This document shows positions 39,731 to 49,083 of a stretch of 64,000 nt of DNA, one piece after another. Within the stretch, counting starts at the first letter, position 1. Every line of letters begins with the position of its first letter. The DNA is from Carpediemonas membranifera (lineage: Eukaryota; Fornicata): contig JAHDYR010000003.1 of the NCBI GenBank assembly GCA_019828565.1, positions 62,001 to 126,000 on the forward strand. Direction: 5' to 3'. The position numbers and the translations under genes were made by a program. The notes under the pieces were generated by a model. The model made no database searches. It saw only the letters and a list, made by a program, of their open reading frames with translations, and was not told the origin of the DNA.

Positions 39731-39777
39731 GATTTGGCGTGGGACAAACGTCTGTTCGGGCTTGAGTCAACAACAGC

Positions 39778-40017
39778 TCAAGATGAGGTCATTGCAATGA
39801 GGAGCCCATTGCAGCTGAGAATCGCTGCATAGTTAGCTGAGAGAGGAAAGAACTTTGCCTGTATAAGAAATGTGAGTCGCAAGATCAGTAACACTGTGCT
39901 CCACATGGTATTAGTGTCGTTTGGGTCATCGGAAGACCGTCGTGTTATATTCATCACTTTTGCGACAGTGAACGAACCGTACAGGCTGAGATTCAGGCCA
40001 TCGGTATTCTCTGCCAT
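39778..40017 (-). CDS. Small putative membrane protein or relic, 79 aa
   Basis: ATG at 40017. About 40 polar residues (MAENTDGLNLSLYGSFTVAK) are followed by a hydrophobic segment (STVLLILRLTFLI). Part of it is duplicated at 39673-39730. TTTTGCGGGAAA, an E2F-like palindrome, overlaps the start. It may be a real small gene or a decaying copy of something larger. No relative is recognised. Confidence 0.35.
   Translation of the reverse strand: MAENTDGLNLSLYGSFTVAKVMNITRRSSDDPNDTNTMWSTVLLILRLTFLIQAKFFPLSANYAAILSCNGLLIAMTSS
39899..39956. repeat. 58-bp repeat, copy 2
   Basis: See 39673-39730; the two differ at two positions. Confidence 0.8.
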
Positions 40018-40246
40018 TTTGCGGGAAACCCGAGCCCGGCAAAAATGGTATTAAACTGAATATTTGCCGTGCCGCCCCAACCCACCACTCCGCCGTGCTG
40101 AACCACCTCCCGAGTCCCCACGCGGCCCCAGCTTCTGAGGTCGAACGAATGTCTCACTCACACTACTGCCCGTGGACGAACACACAAATCAACACACCCG
40201 CCCCCACCTGGCATGTAAAATTGTTTTATTTACCGACGAGCGATGC

Positions 40247-41737
40247 TCAGTGTGTTCTGTAGTTGTTAGAGTTCGGATACGTCATATTCGCGAAGTCTAC
40301 GGTCCAGCCCCCCACAACGAACTTCTCCATGACCTCGGGCACAGTGTAAGCGAACTCCGAGTCCCAGTCCCGGTCAAACACGGCCTGCAGCCCTGCCCGC
40401 AGCTCAGGGTTGTCTGTGACTAGACTAACACCGGCCGTGTCGATGAAATAGTTAGCTTCCCAGTTGGATGTTGTCACTACAGCCTTGCGGTCAGTCACCA
40501 TATATTTTGCATGGTTGACGCGCGTGTGGTCGGTCGGGAAGGGCAGGGGCTCCTTCAGGTCAGGGATGTGGAACATTCTCACCTCGATATTCTGGTACAT
40601 GGCGAGGGTTGCTGCGGCCTCAAAGACGATGGGGTTGGTATTGTTCCAGAAGCTGACCATCAGACGCACGCCTACGGTAGGATAGGCGCCCGTCTGAAGG
40701 GCTGAGACCCGTCTGATGGCGTCCTCGATCACGGGCCAGTAAACATTCGGTGCCGACCCAAACCCGCTGATCACCGGGGCGTAGTCCATGACATTGATGC
40801 ACACCGTCTTCTTGGCGTCCAGGATAGTCGCGACCATGGCGTCTGCGTCCCCCGTGCGGTGGGTAGAGACCATGGGCGGTGGGGAGACTGTTAGGAAGAC
40901 GTCCGAGGTAGTGTGGTTGAGGTTGAGGCTGCCGGGCGTCTCAAGGCTCATGCGGGTGTCGAGGTGCTTGAGCGTGGCCGTGGCGTTGCGGACACCGGTC
41001 TCCCAGTAAATCTCGTGGATCGTGCCGAGGTCCTTGGCCAGTGTCGGGCTGTACACAATGACGCCGAGCTCCTTGACCTGCTGCAAGGACCGCCAGTCCA
41101 TGTTGGCTGAGCCCAGGTAGGCCCGCTCGTGGTCCGCGATGATGAACTTGGTGTGAAGCACGCCATTGTAGAGGTTATGGAAGTCCACATAAACAACCTC
41201 AGCGCCGGCGTTGCGGAGAAGGTTGTAGTCAATCTCGTATGACGGGCCGTTGGGCATGCTGGCGGCTACACGGACGACGACGCCCCTGTCGAGGGCCCGG
41301 AGCAGGGCTTGGAAGACAGCCTCGCCGTTTGCCTGGCCGGGCCGCTCAGTGGTGTTGTGGAGGGTCATGTAGAAACAGGCTATGTCGAGGTTGGTGACTG
41401 CAGAGTCGATGAGCTCAACCCAGGCCTCCCAAGTCTGAATGGCGGTGGTGAGCTCCACCTCGTCGGGGATGGTCTCCACAATCGTGAGGAAACCGGGGGT
41501 ATCGACGGTAACACGGCCGGGCTTGGATCCAAAGTGTATCCAGTGAGACAGGATCACGACAGAGTCGAGCGCTAAGAGGCAGCAGATGAGGAAAAGAGCA
41601 AAAAGGATCAGCAAGTTGCGGATCTTGTTCTTTCTAATCTCGTCCTTCAGCCGAACGATCAGCTTCTCCATCATAACGCCTCCCTGTGCCCTTGTCGCTA
41701 CTCTGGGGGCGCTGCTGGCCAGTAGACTGTCGTCCAT
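40247..41737 (-). CDS. PLD3/PLD4-like phospholipase D family membrane protein
   Basis: A 496-aa type II membrane protein: a short basic cytosolic N-terminus, one TM segment (LLILFALFLICCLLALDSVVIL, ~35-57), then two PLD domains each with an HxKx4D motif (HTKFIIADHERAYLGSANMD and HAKYMVTDRKAVVTTSNWEAN). The pairing of one N-terminal TM with two HKD motifs, and GSANMDWRSL/TSNWEANYF, is the PLD3/PLD4/PLD5 plan; family members act as lysosomal 5' exonucleases or phosphodiesterases. ATG at 41737 was chosen over an upstream TTG. GGTAAATAAAAC follows the stop. Confidence 0.85.
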   Translation of the reverse strand: MDDSLLASSAPRVATRAQGGVMMEKLIVRLKDEIRKNKIRNLLILFALFLICCLLALDSVVILSHWIHFGSKPGRVTVDTPGFLTIVETIPDEVELTTAIQTWEAWVELIDSAVTNLDIACFYMTLHNTTERPGQANGEAVFQALLRALDRGVVVRVAASMPNGPSYEIDYNLLRNAGAEVVYVDFHNLYNGVLHTKFIIADHERAYLGSANMDWRSLQQVKELGVIVYSPTLAKDLGTIHEIYWETGVRNATATLKHLDTRMSLETPGSLNLNHTTSDVFLTVSPPPMVSTHRTGDADAMVATILDAKKTVCINVMDYAPVISGFGSAPNVYWPVIEDAIRRVSALQTGAYPTVGVRLMVSFWNNTNPIVFEAAATLAMYQNIEVRMFHIPDLKEPLPFPTDHTRVNHAKYMVTDRKAVVTTSNWEANYFIDTAGVSLVTDNPELRAGLQAVFDRDWDSEFAYTVPEVMEKFVVGGWTVDFANMTYPNSNNYRTH

Positions 41738-42130
41738 CGACTTCTGCAAACACCCATCAAATGTCCCGTCTGATTGGTCGGTCGTCGCGGGTCAAACATG
41801 AGTCCGGGCAGAACAAGGTCTAATGGCAATCGTCATGCAGATTCAACCCGGCCTTTGCTACGGGGTCGTCTTGCGTGGGCCCTGGTCGTGGATCGGGAGT
41901 GGAGAACAGCATGACCACCATTCAGTGAGCACGACAGGTGCCAAAAACATGATACAGACGGATCAACCAGCATTGAGAGGTTTAAAATGATGAAGACGGG
42001 ATGAAGGGACAGAGGTTAAGTGTTGAACAATGCATCAGCAGCCGGCAAGTAAAACATTCGCCAGCGACACAATGCCGACTCTCCCACCCCATGCGCGTAT
42101 TCCAACGGTGCAGATGACAACACATTCTGC

Positions 42131-42811
42131 TCATACCAGGCAGCGGCGACGGACCTCATCCAGCAGTCCAGGCCGACGACACCCGTCGACGACCTCGATA
42201 ACCGTGTCTGTCGGACATGGCCAGTTCACAGTATACGTTGCAGGGCAGCATTGTACGGCGAGGAGGCAGGCCTGGGGCTGGGTGAAGGTCACGTCCACCC
42301 CGCCCCGCCTGGCACGCACAGCTTCCACGGCCCCGAATGAGGCAAACCTCTGCCGGACAATGTCTGGGTGGAGGATATGCTCGTCTATGTCTGCGCCGGA
42401 CTCGCCTGCGGAAACGCGCACAGTGCGTGAGGCGGCGGAGACAACAGGTTCGGACATTCGGGCTCGTTTCAGCTCTTGCTCGTGGATCTCTTGACGTGCA
42501 GCAGCTTCTGCGCGCTTGAGGCCGTCGATTTTCTGCTGTTTGCGGGCATTGAAGGCTGCACGTTGCTTGCGCTGCTCCTCCTGGCTCTTGAACTGGGCGT
42601 CGTACTCGTCCTTGTGTGATAAAATGTGCTCCTTGGCCTCTTTCAAGGCCTGGAATTTGTTCTTAGCGGCCAGTTGGGCCTCGGGAGACAGGACGCCAAG
42701 CTTGTCCGGGTGGAACTGCCTGGCGAGCTTGCGAAACGCCTTTTCCACATCCTCTGTCGGAGCTGCGAATCTGAGCCCGAGTTCAGCGTAATAGTCGCCA
42801 GCTTCATGCAT
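42131..42811 (-). CDS. DNAJC17-like J-domain protein with RRM
   Basis: A 226-aa protein. The J domain is at ~1-70 (DYYAELGLRFAAPTEDVEKAFRKLARQFHPDK, with the HPD that stimulates Hsp70). A charged helix at ~70-125 follows. The C-terminal RRM-like part has TVRVSAGESGADI, IVRQRFASFGAVEAVRARRGGVDVTF. J domain plus RRM is diagnostic of DNAJC17/Cwf23, linked to the spliceosome. ATG at 42811. It diverges from the homeobox gene across only 53 bp. Confidence 0.85.
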   Translation of the reverse strand: MHEAGDYYAELGLRFAAPTEDVEKAFRKLARQFHPDKLGVLSPEAQLAAKNKFQALKEAKEHILSHKDEYDAQFKSQEEQRKQRAAFNARKQQKIDGLKRAEAAARQEIHEQELKRARMSEPVVSAASRTVRVSAGESGADIDEHILHPDIVRQRFASFGAVEAVRARRGGVDVTFTQPQACLLAVQCCPATYTVNWPCPTDTVIEVVDGCRRPGLLDEVRRRCLV

Positions 42812-42864
42812 AACCAAAGAACGATGACCTTACACGCGCAGTTTTCGCGCACTTGCATCATCTG
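42812..42864. promoter_or_regulatory. 53-bp divergent promoter with E2F-like site
   Basis: Separates the start codons of the DNAJC17-like gene (minus) and the homeobox gene (plus). It contains acgcgcagttttcgcgcac: TTTTCGCGC at 42842-42850 matches the E2F/DP consensus TTTSSCGC and overlaps the recurrent GCAGTTTT motif. Confidence 0.45.
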
Positions 42865-43602
42865 ATGGACACGGACGAAGTTCTCTCTTCCAGACAGGAT
42901 GAGCCGCATGATCACATCAGCCTTCTCCCAAAGATCTCGGTAGATGATACTGGACACAATATTCAGCCTAGTATTCATCACATACAGACAAAGCAAGACA
43001 TACAGCCAGGTATGCCCGATATTGAGGGTATGCTTGGAATGCAAAAGGAAGAACGAGAGGAAGAACCTATCGAAGATGAGAAAGACGATGATAACTGGAC
43101 TGAATATGCCGAGCCTTCAAGGAAATCGAGGCGGGGCCGAAAGTCCGACTTCAAACCTTCCGCTGGGGTCAAGAAGCGGAGTCGTGGCAAGGCTTTCAGT
43201 CCTATCCAGTATTCCATTCTCATTCGCTGCCAAAAGCTGCAGCAGTACCCCTCCCGCGAGCAGATTGCTGCCGTTGCCAACTTCGCCCGGCTTGAGCCTG
43301 CCAGAGTCAAGGTCTGGTTCCAAAACGCCAGACAGCGGGGTGTGAACTTGGACGCAGATCTCATGGAGCTCCCGGTCGACCCGGCGGACATTCTGGGCGG
43401 AGTAGTCTCCGCGATGCCGGAGAAACCCGAGCCCATTGCCTTTGCCCCACATCCATTCTCCCACAAGGACGAGCTCCCGCCCCCACTGATCGCCCAGAAG
43501 CGGGAGGTAGCTGTGCAGTGCGACCTGATTCCCGAGAGGCTCCTCGGGATGCTGGCCAGGGGCGAGCTTGATTATTTACTGGAAGAGGGGGAGAGGGGAT
43601 AA
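42865..43602 (+). CDS. Homeobox protein
   Basis: A 245-aa DNA-binding protein. The acidic N-terminal ~75 residues precede a basic run (KSRRGRKSDFKPSAGVKKRSRG) and a homeodomain at ~105-165 (AFSPIQYSILIRCQKLQQYPSREQIAAVANFARLEPARVKVWFQNARQR). Helix 3 has the full WFQNARQR signature. The C-terminus is Pro-rich with a short helix (PERLLGMLARGELDYLL). ATG at 42865; the longer frame starts with TTG. It is one of few plus-strand host genes here. Confidence 0.88.
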   Translation: MDTDEVLSSRQDEPHDHISLLPKISVDDTGHNIQPSIHHIQTKQDIQPGMPDIEGMLGMQKEEREEEPIEDEKDDDNWTEYAEPSRKSRRGRKSDFKPSAGVKKRSRGKAFSPIQYSILIRCQKLQQYPSREQIAAVANFARLEPARVKVWFQNARQRGVNLDADLMELPVDPADILGGVVSAMPEKPEPIAFAPHPFSHKDELPPPLIAQKREVAVQCDLIPERLLGMLARGELDYLLEEGERG

Positions 43603-43878
43603 AGTTTTCTACTCTTTCGGTTCATACGGTGTGCGGCGTGCAGTGGGGGCGACAGCAGCGACCCGGTCGACCCTTGTTGAACTTCGTGAGTACGAACGAT
43701 GACCTTTATGTGCGATGGCCTTGACATCGCCAGGTCTCCACTGGGGCAAGTCTACTACTCACCCAGCCATAGCTCACACGTGTTATGCAAAGGGTTTGCC
43801 GATCGATCACTGTGAAACCCTGGTAACACCATCAGAAACTCGAGACACGGTGCGGTGTTTACAACGGATACGGCCATC

Positions 43879-44352
43879 TCATCCGAACGGGTGGAACGTC
43901 ATAAGATGAGTGTTTAGCTCCATCTTGCTCTTGCACGCGAACCCGCAGCACTGGCACAGATAGCTGCGACGGGACGGCTGCTGCTCAAAGGCGATGAACT
44001 CCTGGAAATCGTCAACCGGGCTTGCTTCTGCGAGCTCGACGTCGACTTCATACTCGCGAGGTCTGTCCAGCTGGTCCGCGAATTGGGCGGCAAGCTCGAG
44101 GATCTGCTCCTGACTGACGTTTCCTCCAGTGTTTTCGCTAATGTTGTCGACAAGCGACATAATATAGTCTAAGAATACGTCTCCATGGCGTCTGAGGATG
44201 TGTCGTTGCCCCCTGCGGCTCTTTGCGTATCGGCGGCCACAAATAACACATCTGTGCATCATTTCGTCCCCGTACTCTTCTGGGAAGTCTACTTCTAGTG
44301 TGTCGTGCATGAATTGGTCCAGCACGACCCCCATTATCCTGTCCATCTCCAT
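43879..44352 (-). CDS. Protein with two C2H2 zinc fingers
   Basis: 157 aa from the ATG at 44352 (MEMDRIMGVV); the open frame extends to 44652 but would then overlap the neighbouring protease gene. Two spaced fingers, each C-x2-C-x12-H-x4-H: CVICGRRYAKSRRGQRHILRRH (~35-56) and CQCCGFACKSKMELNTHLMTFH (~132-153, near the C-terminus). Between them is an acidic helical region. Likely nucleic-acid binding; no closer family. TTGTAAACACC follows the stop. Confidence 0.65.
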   Translation of the reverse strand: MEMDRIMGVVLDQFMHDTLEVDFPEEYGDEMMHRCVICGRRYAKSRRGQRHILRRHGDVFLDYIMSLVDNISENTGGNVSQEQILELAAQFADQLDRPREYEVDVELAEASPVDDFQEFIAFEQQPSRRSYLCQCCGFACKSKMELNTHLMTFHPFG

Positions 44353-44600
44353 TTTTGAGGTCGTTCTAATATGTCGCAGCCTAAAACTGCTGGGGCAATC
44401 ATCCACGCGTGACACTTGTGCCCCGCTGCCCCCGCCTGCGTCAGGATGACACATACCGTCTCTACACTGTCCCCCAGGCCTCTCTGTGCCGATGCACTCC
44501 AGCCTTGTCCTGAAGTACACAGAGACGATAGAGTCGAAGACGACGGCGAGAACTCCCCTCCCAGTCCCTCCTGAACGGGGCTCTGGGCCTAGCTTATTGT

Positions 44601-45731
44601 TTACTGCTCCTGTGCCGGTCTCCTCTTCTGCTCCTTCCGCCGCCTGCCCCATAACACCAGCATCACCACCAGCATGGAATACATCAGCGCCACGGAGTAC
44701 ACAGCACTGCCAGTGATCCCGAACTTATGCCCTACAAAGGCATTGATCGGCTTCACATTGCAGTCGATTGCAAAGGGTGCAAGCTGGCCGAAAGGGACTG
44801 AGTATGCCTCCATCGCTGCGGCTCCAAACCAGAGCTCGACTTGCTCGGACATGAAGTGGAGGACATAGTTGCCGATAATGTCCTCAGTGGTGATAAATAA
44901 GAGCATGTAAATCACACCTTGCATCACGTAATTCCCAATCATGAGGAGGATCCCGATAATATCGGAAAAGTTTCCCCGGATGAAGTGGGCGGAGTTCAGG
45001 GCATGCTGTGCAGCGTACAGGATGCCCGACACCAGCGGCATCAGCCACTTGGCGTGATCTGCCCTGAGCCAGATGCTGTGGACGAGCCCTCTGGTGCCAG
45101 TCTCCTCGTCGATGGCACCCAGGACGAGGGTTAGGACCTGTGCGGCGAAGTATGAGATTGTGTATACGACGCCTTTGCTCGAGAAGTCCATATAAGTGTA
45201 GTTGGACATGCAGTCGGAGACGTAGTAGAAGAGGAGCATCGCGGCGTATGTTACGAACACTATGGAGCCTGCTATGATGAACCTAGCGCCCCACATGCGC
45301 GGCGAGGTCCAGCCGTGGATTTGACGGGGGAGGCCGAGATCCGTGAGGGTCGCCTTTGAGACAAATCGGACGAGGATGAAAATCCAGACAATGTCGAGCA
45401 CGGAGGCGACACAGTGGGCAATGAGAGCGGCAAGAGTGAGGTCAACGCCCATGATGGCGCGGCGGAGGCCGGCGACAATGAGTTCGAAGGCGACAATAGA
45501 CACTAGGAGGGCTGAGGAGCGCACGCATTTCCATATTTGCTGGAGGAATGATGGCTGCTCGCCAAGGGTGAACCTCTCGTAACCGCTATGTGCTGCAAGG
45601 CGACGCGTTGGGTTTGCGAGCAGCGCATCGGAAAGGAGAATGATTAGAACGATAAGAAAGAGGATAAGATCGATAACCGATGTATATAAAAGACTAGATA
45701 GCGCCGCAACGACGATATCTTTCACACTCAT
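44601..45731 (-). CDS. CPBP (Rce1/Abi-type) intramembrane protease family protein
   Basis: A 376-aa polytopic membrane protein with ~8 hydrophobic segments. The CPBP signature is present: EETGTRG (E-E-x3-R, ~residue 215), then GILYAAQHALN (catalytic His) and a later His in NYVLHFMSEQ. Rce1 removes the AAX tripeptide of prenylated proteins in the ER, but other CPBP proteins have different or unknown substrates. The start is MSVKDIVV at 45731. The stop codon overlaps AGTAAAC, exactly as a Giardia-type poly(A) signal would. Confidence 0.75.
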   Translation of the reverse strand: MSVKDIVVAALSSLLYTSVIDLILFLIVLIILLSDALLANPTRRLAAHSGYERFTLGEQPSFLQQIWKCVRSSALLVSIVAFELIVAGLRRAIMGVDLTLAALIAHCVASVLDIVWIFILVRFVSKATLTDLGLPRQIHGWTSPRMWGARFIIAGSIVFVTYAAMLLFYYVSDCMSNYTYMDFSSKGVVYTISYFAAQVLTLVLGAIDEETGTRGLVHSIWLRADHAKWLMPLVSGILYAAQHALNSAHFIRGNFSDIIGILLMIGNYVMQGVIYMLLFITTEDIIGNYVLHFMSEQVELWFGAAAMEAYSVPFGQLAPFAIDCNVKPINAFVGHKFGITGSAVYSVALMYSMLVVMLVLWGRRRKEQKRRPAQEQ

Positions 45732-46115
45732 CGCCTTCCTCGTTTGCCACAAAGTGTATCCTGCGAAATAGTGAACAGAAGTCTGCGACGATTGAGAGTT
45801 ACTTTACTGCTTGCACTGTGCACTCTATGATACTTCACGCACATACCCCTCCCCGCCTTGGTTGCCGTTGCGTGGACGCGCGTTTTGCTCGAATAAAATG
45901 GGCTGAGTCGAAAAAAAAATGAACAGTCGAAGCTGGTCGCCTGCGGCATATAAAGCCAGTCAGATCTCCTGACGCTGGCCCGTCGAGTTCGGCCAGGTAG
46001 ACATCTGTCCTGCAACCAAGACAATGAACGCCAAGCTACCATTCTGTCGTAACCCTCGCCTTCACCCAACCCCGCATCCGGTTCCGTCATTTTCCGACGA
46101 ACACAGTATTTACAC

Positions 46116-47144
46116 CTAGCCGTCGAGACTCCACCTGATTCTGTCCACGAACACCTTACTCACATCCATGACGACGAACCGGTCGGGGTGGTCCTTCACC
46201 AGGGGATGCTGGGACATGGGGTGTGAGTTTGTCGTGATAAGCGTCGTGATTTGGGAGGCCAGTAACTCGTCAATGACTGTCTCCGAGCACAGGGCGAAGT
46301 GTGAGAGCACGGAGTAAATTTTGGACGCGCCCCGCTCGAGGTAGGCGGTGGCAGCATTCATGAGCGTCCCACCGGACCTCGTCATGTCATCGTAAATGAT
46401 CACAGCCCTGCCGTCCACGTCCCCTATAACTGCATGGACTTCTGTGTGCTCGAAGTTCCTCTTCTTGCTAATAAACGCCAGGTCGGTGTGGAACATCTGG
46501 GCAAATGTTTCGACCCATTTGGCTCGGCCCAGGTCTGCGCTGGCGAACATGAAGCGGGTCTCCCTGCCGTCTACGATCTCAGAGTCGAGGTTGAGCGCCT
46601 TGATTCCCTCGACAAGGATGGACTCGGCATACATCTCGAGGCGGAGGCAAGGGCCCTCGAAGTAGTGCAGGATACCACTCACATGCAGGTCAAGAAGCAG
46701 GAAGATGTTTCCAGATCCGGTGGACGGTATGGCAGACAGCATCCGGGCGTTTTCCTTCGCTGTGACGCACTCGCCCGGCTTGACTGCACGCTCCATCGTG
46801 GAGTAACCCAGGAACGGGATGACGAAGATCCTCTTCTTAGCACCGAGCGACGACATGGTGCAGCCGACCCGAAAGAGCTCAAGGAAGTCTCTGTCATCGA
46901 CGAGCGCGGAAACATAGATGGTAACGCGATCCTCGAGGTCATCGATCTTGCTCAGAGGGGATCCACAAGTTGTCTTGCTGGAGCTGTCGTGGCAGCTCTT
47001 CATATCGATACGATAGTACTGCTCGCCGTCCGAGAACTGGCGTCGGATGATGCTGCCGTGACGACAGTTGCACGACAGGTGCTGTGCTATCAGATCGACG
47101 AGATAAGCGCTCTTCTCGCTGCTAAATAGCACTGGTGTTGGCAT
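46116..47144 (-). CDS. Ribose-phosphate pyrophosphokinase (PRPP synthetase)
   Basis: 342 aa; makes PRPP from ribose 5-phosphate and ATP for nucleotide synthesis. It has RQFSDGEQYYRI in the N-terminal domain, AKENARML, and the PRPP-binding loop VIIYDDMTRSGGTL. The usual KRR catalytic loop is represented by ISKKRNFEHTEV. An insertion of ~25 residues (SCHDSSSKTTCGSPLSKIDD) follows the first motif. The family's early HxDLH region is reduced to LLLDLHVSGILHYFEGP. The ATG at 47144 is preferred to the upstream GTG. GTGTAAATAC follows the stop. Confidence 0.88.
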   Translation of the reverse strand: MPTPVLFSSEKSAYLVDLIAQHLSCNCRHGSIIRRQFSDGEQYYRIDMKSCHDSSSKTTCGSPLSKIDDLEDRVTIYVSALVDDRDFLELFRVGCTMSSLGAKKRIFVIPFLGYSTMERAVKPGECVTAKENARMLSAIPSTGSGNIFLLLDLHVSGILHYFEGPCLRLEMYAESILVEGIKALNLDSEIVDGRETRFMFASADLGRAKWVETFAQMFHTDLAFISKKRNFEHTEVHAVIGDVDGRAVIIYDDMTRSGGTLMNAATAYLERGASKIYSVLSHFALCSETVIDELLASQITTLITTNSHPMSQHPLVKDHPDRFVVMDVSKVFVDRIRWSLDG

Positions 47145-48400
47145 TGATGAAAGTAATATGTGGTCTACAGCCACGGGTTTTGTGGTGCAACTGCCGCCGG
47201 AATAAACCTTGCAACATTATCGCCCTGGCAGCCGCCCCCAAGTGTTACCGCGGTGCAGGAGAGGGCTGGCCCTTGAGGCAAAGTGCAGGAGACGGGTGTC
47301 ATGACTGATGGGTAGAGTCGACTCAACCTTTACGTGAGCAATCATAAATTGGATAAGTCGACCAGTGTGTCGGGTGCCGTATCAAGGGCCGGCGAGTGTA
47401 TCGTGGTAGCTCTCAACGTCGATACACTCATCGTTCTCAAGCGTTTTATCACTGGGCGGGGATTGTTCCCAGTAGTTGTCAGATTATCAGATCAGCACTG
47501 TTGAATTGGTGTCCATACGTGAACGGCCGCTGAGGCGAACATGCCTCCGGCAGTCATTTGTACGGCAATCTTGCGTTTGTATGTGATAAATTGATCTTAG
47601 ATGTGTGAAAAGTGCTTTGAATAGCAAATCTGACAATTCGGGCAGTTCGGACGAAATGACCCCCCTATTGGAGACATTCCAATGGGGGCTTCACGCCGCG
47701 GACTGCCCTCCCGCATACACTCGCCAACCCCAGCAGCTGCGGGGATCAGTCATGTGTATTTTCTAGGTTCTAACGTCCTAGGTCCATCAGATGTCGCGCG
47801 GCAGTCTCACTGCCTGCGCGCTCCTAGCTAGAAACCGGGTTCCGCGCCGTACAAAGTGGCGCGGCTGTCCAGGTGTGCAGCAAGGGCCAGAGGCCAATGC
47901 AATACCACGCGTTCGAAGACACCGTGGTGCACCGCTTGGATTGACATCATGTGATGGTTGCGGACTTATCTTGTTGCCGCTCCAGGGTCCCGTCGGCGCA
48001 CCTGATTGATGTTGTTTAGTTCGGCACCATGAAGAAACCGAAACATAGCGAAAACGAAATACTGTGCTCTATTCATGGTTAGATGCTAATGAGCGCGAAT
48101 TCAATCAATAGAAGGGCAGGGAACCATTTTCACGGGCGATTACATGAGAATGTCTGAAAAAAAATGACGAGTTCAGCAGAGCGAGCGGCCATGCAGGCTG
48201 CTCCTGGCAGGCAGAGTGCCGATGACCAGGAACAGGCCTGGCCACCAGTCAACTCCATTATTCACCCAGTATGCAACCCGCCACGCCCTGCGTACCAACT
48301 ACCTCAAAGAAACGAGCACACGCCAAACGGGTTTCATAAAACTAAAAACTATTCAATCAACATAGAATGATATGTTTAAACACCCATCGGTCTAGTCAAT
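47145..48400. other. 1.25-kb gene-free region
   Basis: No gene is seen on either strand. Notable is a perfect hairpin at 47394-47429 (gagtgtatcg / cgatacactc, 16-nt loop). The short plus frames at 47791 and 48164 have no coding character. Confidence 0.45.
47394..47429. other. Perfect 10-bp stem hairpin
   Basis: Arms gagtgtatcg (47394-47403) and cgatacactc (47420-47429) with a 16-nt loop. It lies ~250 bp upstream of the PRPP synthetase start and has no T-run after it. Its role is unknown. Confidence 0.5.
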
Positions 48401-48937
48401 CTACTCGACGCCGTACATGGCCTCGAGTCTCTGCCTGATCCTCTCCAACTCCCCCGTCTTCTCCATCCTCATAAACTGCTGCTGTGTGAGAGTAATGCAT
48501 ACGGTGCACTGACCTTCAGCCACATGTTGCTCCTGTGGTACCGATCAAACGTCTGTTCCCTGAGGTCGCAGTAGATGTTTCGGCCACGCGTTTGGCCGAC
48601 CTCCGCCTTGATGCGGAAGTAGAGCTCCGCGAGTTCGAGAAGCTCCTCTTCGCTTGGCTGAGCAAAGCTAAGGCTGGGTTTCTCGTGGATTTCGTACCGT
48701 TCACGGCACTGCCTGTTGTCCATGGCGTCGATGGACCGAGAAACTGCGACCCAATCCCCGGTCCCATGCCTGGCGATGCTGCACAGAAGGGCGAAACGGG
48801 ATGCCATGCACCGTTCGAATGCTTTGTGAGAATGAGAGAGAAAGGAACGAACAGACGGCCTCTTGGACCTGCTCCTCAATCCTGGGCAGCGTGTTTTCTT
48901 CCGCGACAGTTGAAAGCTTGTGTGCAGGTGTTCTCAT
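48401..48937 (-). CDS. Myb/SANT-like DNA-binding protein (two introns)
   Basis: 157 aa in three exons. A Myb-type repeat is visible (FALLCSIARHGTGDWVAVSRSI, then DNRQCRERY, the R2-like recognition helix), followed by a weaker second helical unit (PSEEELLELAELYFRI...TFDRYHRSNMWLK). A basic helical tail ends in LEAMYGVE. Introns are 48822-48852 (31 nt, GTTCGTTCCT...TCTCACAAAG) and 48482-48513 (32 nt, GTCAGTGCAC...TCTCACACAG). Both keep the frame and give a length divisible by three. The second intron replaces a spurious tail with a plausible C-terminus. Confidence 0.8.
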
Positions 48938-49033
48938 TCAAAAGTGTTAATCTAACCTCTGTAGAGTGCCTGCTGTGGCTGGTTGGAGGAAAACCAGCGG
49001 TGCACTTTATGATAAAAAGATTGTGGTATTTAG

Positions 49034-49083
49034 AGATGTTTACTGGGGGTTCATGTGAAGAAGGCTTAGGCTGTCAACCCCCC
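49034..49083 (-). terminator. 50-nt 3'-end hairpin with AGTAAAC, copy 2
   Basis: 49/50 identical to 20391-20440, with the same stem (GGGGGTT/AACCCCC) and following AGTAAACAT. Here it lies at the end of a decayed coding stretch; the frame's stop TGA falls inside the hairpin. Confidence 0.5.

Noticed and set aside
45728-46090. 120-aa minus frame between PRPP synthetase and the CPBP gene
   Set aside because: It lies in the intergenic and promoter region and overlaps the protease start; no coding character.
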